A DNA stretch of 64,000 nt, from positions 62,001 to 126,000 of the forward strand of contig NZ_JAKXMK010000001.1 in assembly GCF_022524485.1 (NCBI RefSeq), given 5' to 3'. Source of the stretch: Pseudonocardia alaniniphila (lineage in GTDB: Bacteria; Actinomycetota; Actinomycetes; Mycobacteriales; Pseudonocardiaceae). Shown here piece after piece: positions 7,878 to 16,177 of this stretch. The translations under genes were made by a program, and so were the position numbers. Positions within the stretch are counted from its first letter, which is position 1. Each line of letters begins with the position of its first letter. The notes under the pieces were generated by a model. It was given only the letters and a program-made list of their open reading frames with translations. It had not been told where the DNA came from and made no database searches.

Positions 7878-9601
7878 TTCGCATGCTGCTGCGCGTGCTG
7901 GGACACGAATACGCCCCGCCGGTCCGTCGCACCGTGGTCCTGATGACGACGACCGCGGTGGTCGAGGGTCTGTCCTATGCATTGCTGGTTCCGGTGCTGC
8001 GGGCACTGTTCGGGAGCAATCCCGCGGATGCGCAGCCCTGGCTGATCGCGTTCGGGGCCGTGGTCGCGGTGTACGCGGTGCTGCGCTATGTCAGCGATCT
8101 GTCCGGATTCCGAGTCGGGACCACGCTGTTGCACGGCATGTATCAGCGTCTCGGCAATCATCTGGCCCGACTCCCCATCGGCTGGTACAGCGCAGGCCGC
8201 GTCGGGGAGGTGTCCGTCCTGGCCAGCACCGGTGTCCTGCAGGCGATGAGCGCGATCGCGCATCTGCTCGCACCGCTGATCTCCGCAGGCGTGACGCCCC
8301 TGACGATCGTCGTCGTGATGCTCGCCTTCAACTGGCAGATGGGGCTGGCCGCCCTGGTCGCCGTACCGGTCGTGGCGGCGATCCAGATCTGGGCGGGACG
8401 CTCGATGGACGCCGCCGACGCCGATCGCGCCGAACGCGGCCATGAGGCCACCGGGCGAGTCATCGAGTATCTCCAGGCCCAGCCGGTGCTGCGAGCCGGC
8501 GGCCGGACCGTCGAACGCTTCCGGTTCCTCGACGACTCGTTGCGGGAAATCCAGCGGGCGTCCCGCCGTTCCACCGTGTCGGCGCTGCCCGGCGTACTCG
8601 GCTTGGCACTCACGGTGCAGGCGGTATTCACCGTGTTGTTGGTGCTGGGCGCCTACCTCGCGCTCGGCGGGAACGTCGGTGTGGCGGAGGTCTTGGCGAT
8701 CCTGGTTCTGGCCGCCCGCTGCGCTGATCCACTGTTGTCGCTGTCGGATATCGGCGGCCAACTCCGCGGCGCACGTTCGGAGTTGACGAGGCTCGACACG
8801 GTGTTGCGCACCGAGCCGCTGCCGGAGGCTCGCGAACCGATCCACCCGGTCGGCCATGACCTGGAGTTCGAGTCCGTCGCTTTCCGGCACGGCGACCGCA
8901 TGGTGATGGACGGCGTGTCGTTGTCCGTGCCGGAGGGACAGCGGCTTGCCGTTGTCGGACCGTCGGGTGCGGGTAAGAGCACATTGCTTCAGTTGCTCGC
9001 GCGGTTCTACGACGTGGACGCGGGCGTGGTGCGTGTGGGCGGTGTGGACGTGCGCGCGATCGACACCGAAGTGTTGATGGCGCAGATTGCGATCGTCTTC
9101 CAGGACGTCTATCTCTTCGAGGGCACGATCGAGGAGAACGTGCGTCTCGGTCGTCCCGATGCCGAGGAATCCGAGGTGCGGGCGGCGGCCACCGCGGCGC
9201 GGTTGGACGAGGTCATCGAGCGACTGCCCGGCGGATGGGCGACGAATGTCGGCGAGGGCGGAGCGCTGTTGTCGGGAGGTGAGCGCCAGCGTGTCTCGAT
9301 CGCGCGAGCGCTCTTGAAGAATGCGCCCATCGTGCTCTTGGACGAGGTGACCTCCGCGCTGGATCCGGTGAACGAGTCGGCCGTCCACGACGGTATCGAG
9401 CGACTGATGGCGGGCCGGACGGTGGTGATGGTGGCGCATCGGATGCGCACCGTCCGCCGCGCCGATCGCGTCGTCTTTCTGGATGGCGGCCGGATCGTCG
9501 AGGAAGGCAGCCACGACGAGTTGTTGGTCCGGGGCGGCCGTTACGCGGATTATTGGCGAATTTCCATGACGTCGGCAGGTGGGGTCGAAAAGGTGCGGTG
9601 A
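7874..9601 (+). CDS. ABC transporter half, fused membrane and ATPase domains (subunit 2)
   Basis: 575 residues, partner of the preceding gene (4-nt overlap). Membrane domain about 15-300; ATPase domain with Walker A GPSGAGKST at about 361, signature LSGGERQR, Walker B IVLLDEVT and switch VMVAHRM. In the first subunit the Walker B is followed by EAT and here by EVT, so both halves keep a catalytic Glu and neither site is obviously degenerate. A perfect 8-bp hairpin follows the stop at 9620-9646. Confidence 0.9.
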   Translation: MIRMLLRVLGHEYAPPVRRTVVLMTTTAVVEGLSYALLVPVLRALFGSNPADAQPWLIAFGAVVAVYAVLRYVSDLSGFRVGTTLLHGMYQRLGNHLARLPIGWYSAGRVGEVSVLASTGVLQAMSAIAHLLAPLISAGVTPLTIVVVMLAFNWQMGLAALVAVPVVAAIQIWAGRSMDAADADRAERGHEATGRVIEYLQAQPVLRAGGRTVERFRFLDDSLREIQRASRRSTVSALPGVLGLALTVQAVFTVLLVLGAYLALGGNVGVAEVLAILVLAARCADPLLSLSDIGGQLRGARSELTRLDTVLRTEPLPEAREPIHPVGHDLEFESVAFRHGDRMVMDGVSLSVPEGQRLAVVGPSGAGKSTLLQLLARFYDVDAGVVRVGGVDVRAIDTEVLMAQIAIVFQDVYLFEGTIEENVRLGRPDAEESEVRAAATAARLDEVIERLPGGWATNVGEGGALLSGGERQRVSIARALLKNAPIVLLDEVTSALDPVNESAVHDGIERLMAGRTVVMVAHRMRTVRRADRVVFLDGGRIVEEGSHDELLVRGGRYADYWRISMTSAGGVEKVR

Positions 9602-9619
9602 CGCCCCCTCGGCGGACCT

Positions 9620-9646
9620 CGACCGGCTGCGCTGCGCCGCCGGTCG
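9620..9646 (+). terminator. Hairpin after the ABC operon
   Basis: CGACCGGC, an 11-nt loop, then GCCGGTCG: a perfect 8-bp GC-rich stem 18 nt past the stop of the second ABC gene. There is no U-tract, which is common for actinobacterial terminators. Confidence 0.5.
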
Positions 9647-9771
9647 GGCGAACGTCCGGGCCCCTGCGGGTCGTCGTCGGATAAGGGGTTGCCCCGCTCG
9701 GCTAGCGTCGCTGCTGTCCGTCAGCCCGCATTCCACGACGTGCCAATCGGCACGCAAGAAGAGGCAGCACC

Positions 9772-11190
9772 GTGGCCAAAGCCGTACTCACCCCGCAGGC
9801 GGAGAACTTCCCCGCCTGGTATCAGGACGTCGTTGCTCGCGCCGAGTTGGCCGAGAACGGTCCGGCGCGGGGGACCATGGTGATTCGACCGTGGGGCTAC
9901 GCGATCTGGGAGCTCATGCAGGCCGATATGGACCGGCGGATCAAGGAAACCGGCGCCCAGAACGCCGCGTTTCCGCTGTTCATCCCCATGAGCTTCCTGG
10001 AGAAGGAGAAGCAGCACGTCGAGGGCTTCTCCCCGGAGCTGGCCGTGGTCACCCACGGTGGCGGGGAGCAGCTCGCCGAGCCGCTGGTGGTGCGTCCCAC
10101 GTCCGAGACGGTCATCAACCACTACTTCGCCAAGTGGATCCAGTCCCACCGGGACCTTCCGCTGATGCTCAACCTCTGGAACAACGTGGTCCGGTGGGAG
10201 CTTCGGCCGCGCCTGTTCCTGCGCACCACCGAGTTCCTGTGGCAGGAGGGACACACCGCCCATGCCACCTATGAGGACGCGGTGGAGGAGACCGAGCGCA
10301 TGCTGGAGGTCTACCGGCGGTTCATGGAGGAGTCGCTGGCGATCTCGCTCGTGGTGGGAGAGAAATCGCCGGGGGAGCGCTTCGCCGGCGCCGAGCACAC
10401 CTTCACCTGCGAGGCGCTGATGCGCGACGGCAAGGCGCTGCAGATGGGGACGAGCCACAATCTGGGCCACAACTTCGCGCGCGCCTTCGACATCCAGTAC
10501 CTGGACGCGGACGGCGAGCGCCGCTACGCCGCCACCACCTCGTGGGGAACGTCCACCCGGATGATCGGCGGAATGATCATGGTCCATGGCGACGACCACG
10601 GGCTGCGCCTGCCCCCGGCGATCGCGCCGCACCAGGTGGTGGTCATGCAGTTGGACGAGGGGAGCGAGGTCGCGGAGGCGGCCACGCGTGTCGAGGCGGC
10701 GCTGCGTGCCGCCGGCGTCCGCGCGCATCTCGACGCCCGCACCCACACCTCGTTCGGACGCCGCTCCGTCGACTGGGAGCTGAAGGGCGTGCCCGTCCGG
10801 ATCGAGCTGGGCGCGCGGGAGCTGGCCTCCGGCCAGGCCACGCTGGTCCGCCGCGACAACCGCAGCAAGAGCTCCGTTCCGCTGGACGGCGCCGCGCGCG
10901 CCGCCGCGAGCCTCCTCGACGAGATCCAGCGGACGCTGTTCGCGGAATCGCGCGCGTTCCGCGAGGAGCACACCTACCCGGTCACCGACTTCGACGAGTT
11001 CACGCAGCGCGTCGGCGACGGCGGGCTCTTCCTCGCCGCCTGGTCGGGCACCGAGGAGTCGGAGCAGGCGCTCGGCGAGGCCACCAGCGCCACGATCCGC
11101 TGCATCGTCGACGCCGACCCGCCGGCACCCACCTGCCTCATGACCGGCATGCCGGCAAAGCACACCGTGCTGATCGGCCGCGCCTACTGA
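9772..11190 (+). CDS. proS: Proline--tRNA ligase, short archaeal/eukaryotic type
   Basis: 472 residues, charging tRNA-Pro in the cytosol. Class II motifs are visible: the motif 2 region NNVVRWELRPRLFLRTTEF, the motif 3 region TRMIGGMIMVHGDDHGLRLP, then an anticodon-binding domain from about 285 and a short C-terminal domain ending in Tyr (TVLIGRAY). It lacks the roughly 180-residue editing insertion of ordinary bacterial ProRS and matches the compact eukaryote/archaeal-like form. The GTG start at 9772 follows GAAGAGG. Whether this is the only ProRS or a second copy cannot be told from the window. Confidence 0.93.
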   Translation: MAKAVLTPQAENFPAWYQDVVARAELAENGPARGTMVIRPWGYAIWELMQADMDRRIKETGAQNAAFPLFIPMSFLEKEKQHVEGFSPELAVVTHGGGEQLAEPLVVRPTSETVINHYFAKWIQSHRDLPLMLNLWNNVVRWELRPRLFLRTTEFLWQEGHTAHATYEDAVEETERMLEVYRRFMEESLAISLVVGEKSPGERFAGAEHTFTCEALMRDGKALQMGTSHNLGHNFARAFDIQYLDADGERRYAATTSWGTSTRMIGGMIMVHGDDHGLRLPPAIAPHQVVVMQLDEGSEVAEAATRVEAALRAAGVRAHLDARTHTSFGRRSVDWELKGVPVRIELGARELASGQATLVRRDNRSKSSVPLDGAARAAASLLDEIQRTLFAESRAFREEHTYPVTDFDEFTQRVGDGGLFLAAWSGTEESEQALGEATSATIRCIVDADPPAPTCLMTGMPAKHTVLIGRAY

Positions 11191-11192
11191 CC

Positions 11193-11233
11193 TCGACCGC
11201 ACACATCCGGTGGCCACCGCACACATGGCCGAA
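11193..11233 (+). repeat. 41-bp intergenic repeat, copy 1
   Basis: Starts two bases after the proS stop: TCGACCGCACACA, 11 bp, then CCGCACACATGGCCGAA. A 41-bp copy of the same layout lies at 50345-50385, directly after another gene's stop. The last 17 bases are identical in both. Confidence 0.55.
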
Positions 11234-11584
11234 TGGGGTTGCCTCGGTTTCGCGGACACCTGTCTGTGGCTGACGATGGTCAGCACGGAAGGAGTTCGGA
11301 TGCCTGCACCGTTCCCGCCGGAGTTCAAGCGCCGTGCCGTTCAGATGGCTCGGGAGAGCGACAAGTCGGTGACCGAGGTGGCCCGGGAGCTGGGGGTCTC
11401 CCCCTCGGCACTGCGGAACTGGATCACCCAGTCCGACATCGACGAGGGCCGCAAACCCGGACTGAGCAGCCAGGACCGCTCCGAGCTGGCCGAGTTGCGG
11501 CGGGAGAAGTTCCGGCTGGAGACCGAGAACGAGATCCTGCGCCGGGCCGCGGCATTCTTCGCCCGGGAGATCCACCCAAAATGA
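11226..11584 (+). mobile_element. IS3-family remnant (left end and orfA only)
   Basis: About 75 bp before orfA contain TCGGTTTCGCGGACACC, similar to terminal repeats of actinobacterial IS3 elements. OrfA follows, but there is no orfB: sequence downstream switches directly into a CGNR zinc-finger gene. The element therefore lost its catalytic DDE half and right end. The left boundary is approximate. Confidence 0.6.
11300..11584 (+). CDS. IS3-family transposase OrfA (no OrfB)
   Basis: 94 residues. Residues 3-50 form the OrfA helix-turn-helix (FPPEFKRRAVQMARES, then VTEVARELGVSPSALRNW). Residues 68-94 form the leucine-zipper-like helix (LAELRREKFRLETENEILRR). The ATG at 11300 has AAGGAG six bases upstream. 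OrfA alone has DNA-binding but no catalytic residues, so the element is dead on its own. Its TGA overlaps the truncated CGNR reading frame. Confidence 0.88.
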   Translation: MPAPFPPEFKRRAVQMARESDKSVTEVARELGVSPSALRNWITQSDIDEGRKPGLSSQDRSELAELRREKFRLETENEILRRAAAFFAREIHPK

Positions 11585-11969
11585 GCTGCGGGACGCACTG
11601 GTGACGCTGCTTCTCGCGCACTCCGGGGAGGCGGGCAGCCTCGGCGAGCCGCTCGCCGAGGCCGAGAGCTACCTGCAGCGGGTGGCGAGTCGTTATCCGC
11701 TGACAAGCGTGATCGGCGCCGAGGGGGTCACGTTGCGGGCCGGTCAGACCGGCGTGCCCGGGGTGCTCGCCTCGGTGCTGGCCGGGATCACCGAGCTCGC
11801 CCAATCCGGGGCCTGGCCCCGGGTCAAGGCGTGCCGCAACCCGCCGTGTCACTTCGGGTTCTTCGACCGCACCCGCAACTCCTCGGCCGGCTTCTGCAGC
11901 CCGGGGTGTGCCTCGCAGGCGTCGATGCGCGGCTACCGGCAGCGCAAGAAGAACGCGGCAGCCCGGTAG
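11583..11969 (+). pseudogene. CGNR zinc-finger protein, 5'-truncated by the IS relic
   Basis: The frame reads ELRDALVTLLLAHSGE at the point where the IS sequence stops, then runs to the CGNR zinc finger ACRNPPCHFGFFDRTRN and FCSPGCASQASMRGYRQRKK. Family members are usually near 190 residues with an N-terminal ABATE-type domain; here roughly the first 60 residues are missing. A GTG at 11601 could still start a 122-residue protein. A truncated relic is the likelier reading. Confidence 0.7.
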
Positions 11970-11991
11970 CTGCCCGACCCGGAGTCGGTGC

Positions 11992-12990
11992 TCAGGCGCC
12001 CGTGCCCTGCATCACGCCGGCCGTCAACTCGGCCGAGCGAAGCCGGTTGTCGATGTCCTGCGAATGGTGCGCGATGATCAGCTCGTCGGCCTGCGTCGAC
12101 TCGGCGAAGTTCTCGAGGAAGCGGCAGACCTGCGGCGCGGTGCCTGCCACGGTGTACTTCATCATGTTCGCGATCTGCTGCCCGTTGGGCGTGGTCAGAA
12201 AGGCGTCGATCTGGGCGTCGGTGTAGTCCGGGGTGCCCGGTGCGCGCGAGAGCATCCCCCGCACGCGTGCGCGGCGCACCGTCTCGAACTGCTTCTGCGC
12301 GTCGTCCTCGTCGTCGGCGGCGATGACGTTCGCACCGACCATGACGTAGGGCTCGGCGAGCTGCTCCGACGGCTGGAACTCCCGCCGGTAGGTGGCGACG
12401 GCGTCGAACAGCGCGTCGGGCGCGAAATGCGAGGCGAAGGCGTACGGCAGGCCCAATGCGGCAGCGAGCTGAGCTCCGAAGAGCGACGACCCCAGGATGT
12501 ACAACGGCACGTTCGTGCCCGCCCCGGGCACGGCCTGCACCCCCGGCACACGGGACTGGCCCTGCAGGTAGCCCTGCAGCTCCACCACGTCCTGGGGGAA
12601 ACGGTCGGACGACGTCACGTCGCGCCGCATCGCACGCATGGTCACCTGGTCGCTACCCGGAGCACGGCCGAGGCCGAGGTCGATGCGGCCCGGATAGATC
12701 GTGGCCAGGGTGCCGAACTGTTCGGCGATCGTCAGCGGAGCGTGGTTCGGCAGCATCACGCCGCCCGCGCCGAGCCGGATCGTGGACGTGTGCGCGGCCA
12801 CGTACCCGATCAGGACACTCGTGGCCGACGACGCGATCGTGGGCATGTTGTGGTGCTCGGCGTACCAGACTCGGCGGTAGCCCAACCGCTCAGCGGCCTG
12901 GGCCAGCCGCACGCTCCCCTCGAAGCTCTCCCGCGCCGTCTGCCCGGGCGCAACGGGTGCAAGATCGAGGATGGAGAGCGTCACGGGCAT
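11992..12990 (-). CDS. LLM-class flavin-dependent oxidoreductase
   Basis: 332 residues, luciferase-like TIM barrel of the MsnO8 type: [60 protein letters not shown] and [12 protein letters not shown] are family hallmarks. A flavin-dependent monooxygenase or dehydrogenase using reduced FMN or F420; the sequence does not decide which. It lies 101 bp downstream of the MBL-fold hydrolase gene in the same direction, possibly separated by a weak terminator. The ATG at 12990 is the first family-consistent start. Confidence 0.88.
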   Translation of the reverse strand: MPVTLSILDLAPVAPGQTARESFEGSVRLAQAAERLGYRRVWYAEHHNMPTIASSATSVLIGYVAAHTSTIRLGAGGVMLPNHAPLTIAEQFGTLATIYPGRIDLGLGRAPGSDQVTMRAMRRDVTSSDRFPQDVVELQGYLQGQSRVPGVQAVPGAGTNVPLYILGSSLFGAQLAAALGLPYAFASHFAPDALFDAVATYRREFQPSEQLAEPYVMVGANVIAADDEDDAQKQFETVRRARVRGMLSRAPGTPDYTDAQIDAFLTTPNGQQIANMMKYTVAGTAPQVCRFLENFAESTQADELIIAHHSQDIDNRLRSAELTAGVMQGTGA

Positions 12991-13051
12991 CAGTCGGGCC
13001 TTCGATTCGTCGGGAGCCGGGAGGACTCGGATGAGTCGCTCGTCAGTGAGT

Positions 13052-13071
13052 AACCCGCGGGAAGCGGGGTT
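13052..13071 (-). terminator. Weak hairpin between the MBL-fold and LLM genes
   Basis: AACCCGC, a 5-nt loop, then GCGGGGTT (one bulged G), 20-40 nt past the hydrolase stop on the minus strand. It could attenuate read-through into the LLM gene. Confidence 0.35.
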
Positions 13072-13091
13072 CGTTCCCGTCCGTGTTCGGC

Positions 13092-14036
13092 TCAGGCCCT
13101 GCAGGTCAAGGGCTTCCCGCCGTTGTAGGTGACCATGTCGGACAGAGCGGCGATGACGTCGATCGGTCCGCCGCGCTCCACTCCCGCGAGCTCGGCGTAT
13201 GCGCGGTGCAGGTTGCCGACGATCCGCTCCGCGTCCGGCCAGTCGGCGAAGCGGCCGAGGTCGGTGTCCTGTGCCGCCCGGAGCGGGGTGACGCCCGCGG
13301 CCCGGCCGCGCTCGGCGATGTCGAGCACGAACCGCAGATAGTCGAGACTCGCGTCGAGCGGTGCCCGGTCGTGGAAGACCGGGCCGTGACCGGGGATCGT
13401 CGTGGTTGCACCGAGCGGGGCGACGACGGTCTCCAGAACGTCGATCGCGCCGGCCACCGAGCCCATCAGCAGGAACGGCGTGCCGCCGTTGAAGATCAGA
13501 TCGCCGCAGAACAGCGTGGAGCGCTCGGGGAACCAGACCAGCGAGTCGTTGGTGGTGTGCGCGGGCGTGCCGACATGCCGGACCTCCGCGCGCAGGTCGC
13601 CGACGTGCAGCGTGACGCCATCGGTGAAGGTGAGGAACGGCGGGTCGAGCGGCAACGAGCCCCAGTCGGGGTTCTCCCAGAACGGCAGCTCGCGGGGCGG
13701 GCCGAACGCGATCATCTCCTCCCGGGCGCGCTCGTGAGCGACGATCGTGGCGGAGCCGAACAGCGCGTTGCCCCAGGTGTGGTCGCCGTGGTGGTGGGTG
13801 TTGACCAGCGTGCGAACGGGGGCCGAGGTCACCGAGGAGATCGTGTCGACGAGCGCGCGGGTGCGCCGTTCGGTGGAGCAGGAGTCGACCGCCACCACGC
13901 CCTGCGGACCCACGGCGAACCCCGTGTTGTTGATCCACCAGGTGCCGTCGGGCTGGACGTAGGCATAGATCCCGTCCGACACCTCCTGCAACTGGGGCGG
14001 AGCGGGGACGGTGATGTCGTGCGTCTGGGAACTCAT
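13092..14036 (-). CDS. Metallo-beta-lactamase-fold hydrolase
   Basis: 314 residues. The metal-binding motif [11 protein letters not shown] near residue 80, then [27 protein letters not shown] and IPGHGPVF complete a binuclear MBL site. No signal peptide. The ATG at 14036 overlaps the stop of the upstream FAH-family gene (ATGA), so the two are one operon; a role in ring-cleavage or lactone hydrolysis is inferred from that. The C-terminal 90 residues form a helical extension ([14 protein letters not shown] onward). Confidence 0.88.
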   Translation of the reverse strand: MSSQTHDITVPAPPQLQEVSDGIYAYVQPDGTWWINNTGFAVGPQGVVAVDSCSTERRTRALVDTISSVTSAPVRTLVNTHHHGDHTWGNALFGSATIVAHERAREEMIAFGPPRELPFWENPDWGSLPLDPPFLTFTDGVTLHVGDLRAEVRHVGTPAHTTNDSLVWFPERSTLFCGDLIFNGGTPFLLMGSVAGAIDVLETVVAPLGATTTIPGHGPVFHDRAPLDASLDYLRFVLDIAERGRAAGVTPLRAAQDTDLGRFADWPDAERIVGNLHRAYAELAGVERGGPIDVIAALSDMVTYNGGKPLTCRA

Positions 14037-14946
14037 GGGCCCTCCTTCCGGAGCGGGTGGACGGGTGCTCCCTCGACCACCGGAGCGTCGATCGCGCCGA
14101 GCCCGTCGACCTCGAGACGGACGCGGTCGCCCGGCACCAGGTAGGGACAGGCGTCGGCGCCGTGCACGAGAGAGAGTTCGAGGATGTGATCGGTGCCGAC
14201 CGTACCGCTGCCTATCAGGTCACCGGGCACCACGCGGGTGCCGCGCGAGGCATAGGCGATCATTTCGCCGAAGGACCAGTACACGGCGTCGAGACGGCCG
14301 GCGCTGTACGGCTTCCCGTTCACCGACGCTGTCATCTCGGCCGCTGCGGGAAGTTCGTCCGGGTGAGCATCCAGGGTCCGCAGCTCGACGCCGAGTTCTT
14401 GCCCTTCGCCGGCCCGAGGTTCAGCTTCATCTCCTCGCCATGCAGGTCGCGGGCGCTCCAGTCGCAGAAGAGCACGTATCCCGCGATGTGCAGGGCGGCC
14501 GCGTCCGGCGTGAGGTCCGAGCCCTCCTGCCCGATGACGGCGGCCGCCTCCAGCTCGTAGTCGAACGCCCGGCTGCCCGGTGAGATCGCGACTGGGTCGT
14601 AGGCACCGCGCAGAGCGGCCGAGTTGGTGAAGTAGAAGACCGGCTGGGAGTACCAGAGCGGGTCGACCTGCAGGCAGATCGCGGCACTGGCCGTGACGAC
14701 GTGTTCCTCGAACCCCATGAAGTCGCGGATCGACGGCGGACGCGGGACGGGCGGCAGCAGCGTGACCGTCGCGGGGTCGACGTCCGGCTCCCGTAGCGCC
14801 GCCTCCGCGGCTTCACGGAGCCGAATGCCGTCGTCGCCGAGCAGCTCGACCAGGCTCGTGCCGGTCGGCGCGGGATGAAGGCGGTCCTCGTGCCGGACGG
14901 CGGTACGGACGAGGCCGTCGGCCCCGGCGTAGCTGCTCCAGCGCAT
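14033..14946 (-). pseudogene. Fumarylacetoacetate hydrolase-family gene with a one-base frameshift
   Basis: The 5' frame (ATG 14946, GAGGAG seven bases upstream) encodes the FAH catalytic half: IRDFMGFEEHV, FDYELEAAAVIGQ, LFCDWSARDLHGEEM and GPAKGKNSASS. It then shifts at about 14361 and stops at 14332. The remaining part (MTASVNGKPYSAG to the C-terminus, with [12 protein letters not shown]) is in another frame, 14033-14335. Adding one G in the GGG run near 14361 restores continuous MLTPDELPAAAEMTASVNG, about 304 residues, normal for the family. This is either a genuine mutation or a consensus error. The accidental ATGA overlap could allow reinitiation. Confidence 0.85.
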
Positions 14947-15105
14947 CGGGTGCTCCTCGATGTCGGATTCATGGGGTGTCGTCATGATCCGCCCGCCAGG
15001 AACCGCCGAAGAATCATGGAGCCGATCGAATGCTCACACAAGCAGGCTCGGCCGGCCCGGCGGAGAGCTCCGTGGGTTTCTCGGAGAGCGCCAGCAATTC
15101 GACGT

Positions 15106-16173
15106 CTACTCCATACGATTCGGGCGATTCTGTGTGACGAGGACACGGCGAACGCAGTGTGTCAGTTCCAACACCAGCGTCTCCAGCGGCCCTTCCCCCA
15201 CGAACCGTCGCCACGACACCGCGAAGAGCAACGCGCCGACAAGCAGCACGAGATACTGCTCGACGCGCATGTTCTCCAGCACGCCTGTGGCGAGGATCAG
15301 AACGTAGCCGCTGTAGAGCGTGAGCGCCATCGTCCCGGCTGCTGTGATCGGCCGCAGCAGACACGTCATCGCCGGAATGCGCACCAGGAGAAGAACGACA
15401 CCGACCAGACCAACGCCAGAACCGAGGCTTTCGAGGTTGTGCACGAAGCTGTGCCAGACCGGTGGGTCTGGCGGCAAGGCAAGTCGGCACACCAACCCGA
15501 CGACCACGAGCGCGAGCCCGCCGACAAACAGACGGGCGACGGCCTGTACCGATGACAGGTCCAGCCGGCCTATGGCCATTCCGGCGATGATGAAAGCGAG
15601 ATAGGACAGAACGGGATAGGAACCCGTGACGAACAGGCCGGTGATCCACCCGGACGGGCCGACGATCAGGCTTGTGAATGTGAGATTACCTTCGGATCCC
15701 GCAGCGCCGCTGTCCAGCGTGGCGGTCGCGATGAGCGGCGCAATGACCATCACCAGCGCCGCGATGCGCGCCAGCAGGTTGGGGCGGCAACCGAGTAGCG
15801 GGATCGTGAGCAGGCAGAGGAGGCCGTAGGAGGTGAGGATGACGGTCGTGTGGTTGCTGAACCCGAGCACGAGGCCGATCACCACGATCAGTACGGCCTG
15901 CACAGCGATCACCGCGCGGATGACAGTTCTGCCGCGCCCGTGCAACGGCTGATCGCCACCGAAGCTGAGCGCGAGGCTGATCCCCGCGACCACCACGAAG
16001 GCAGCCGCGGCGTCAGACCTGACCGTCTGTGCGAGCGCACCGGGCGGGGGCTTGTCGTCGACCTGATCGAACACGTCGGCCGCCATCATGGCGAGCAGCG
16101 CGATTCCCCTTGCCAGGTCCATGCCTTCGATTCGGGTCCGCCGCGTGGGCACACCGCGTTCCGAACGGGACAC
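15106..16173 (-). CDS. Multi-span membrane acyltransferase-like protein (HGSNAT/DUF1624 type)
   Basis: About 355 residues with roughly ten membrane helices. The N-terminal RIEGMDLARGIALLAMMAAD and the late segment TAAGTMALTLYSGYVLILA are typical of the heparan-alpha-glucosaminide acetyltransferase-like family, which moves acyl groups across membranes. The GTG at 16173 is chosen because GGAGGG lies eight bases upstream; it sits 4 nt after the stop of the Pls-like gene, so both are one transcript. An ATG at 16191, overlapping that gene, is the alternative. A truncated paralogue lies at 34869-35792. Function here is inferred: acyl transfer linked to the carrier-protein gene upstream. Confidence 0.75.
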   Translation of the reverse strand: MSRSERGVPTRRTRIEGMDLARGIALLAMMAADVFDQVDDKPPPGALAQTVRSDAAAAFVVVAGISLALSFGGDQPLHGRGRTVIRAVIAVQAVLIVVIGLVLGFSNHTTVILTSYGLLCLLTIPLLGCRPNLLARIAALVMVIAPLIATATLDSGAAGSEGNLTFTSLIVGPSGWITGLFVTGSYPVLSYLAFIIAGMAIGRLDLSSVQAVARLFVGGLALVVVGLVCRLALPPDPPVWHSFVHNLESLGSGVGLVGVVLLLVRIPAMTCLLRPITAAGTMALTLYSGYVLILATGVLENMRVEQYLVLLVGALLFAVSWRRFVGEGPLETLVLELTHCVRRVLVTQNRPNRME

Positions 16174-16177
16174 CCGC

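Noticed and set aside
7454..9757. A 767-codon open frame on the minus strand across both ABC genes' ends
   Set aside because: It lies antisense to intact ABC transporter motifs; long antisense frames are expected at this GC content and its sequence is Arg/His/Gln-rich without any domain.
9721..11328. A 535-codon minus-strand frame opposite proS
   Set aside because: The plus strand has complete class II synthetase motifs; the antisense frame has none.
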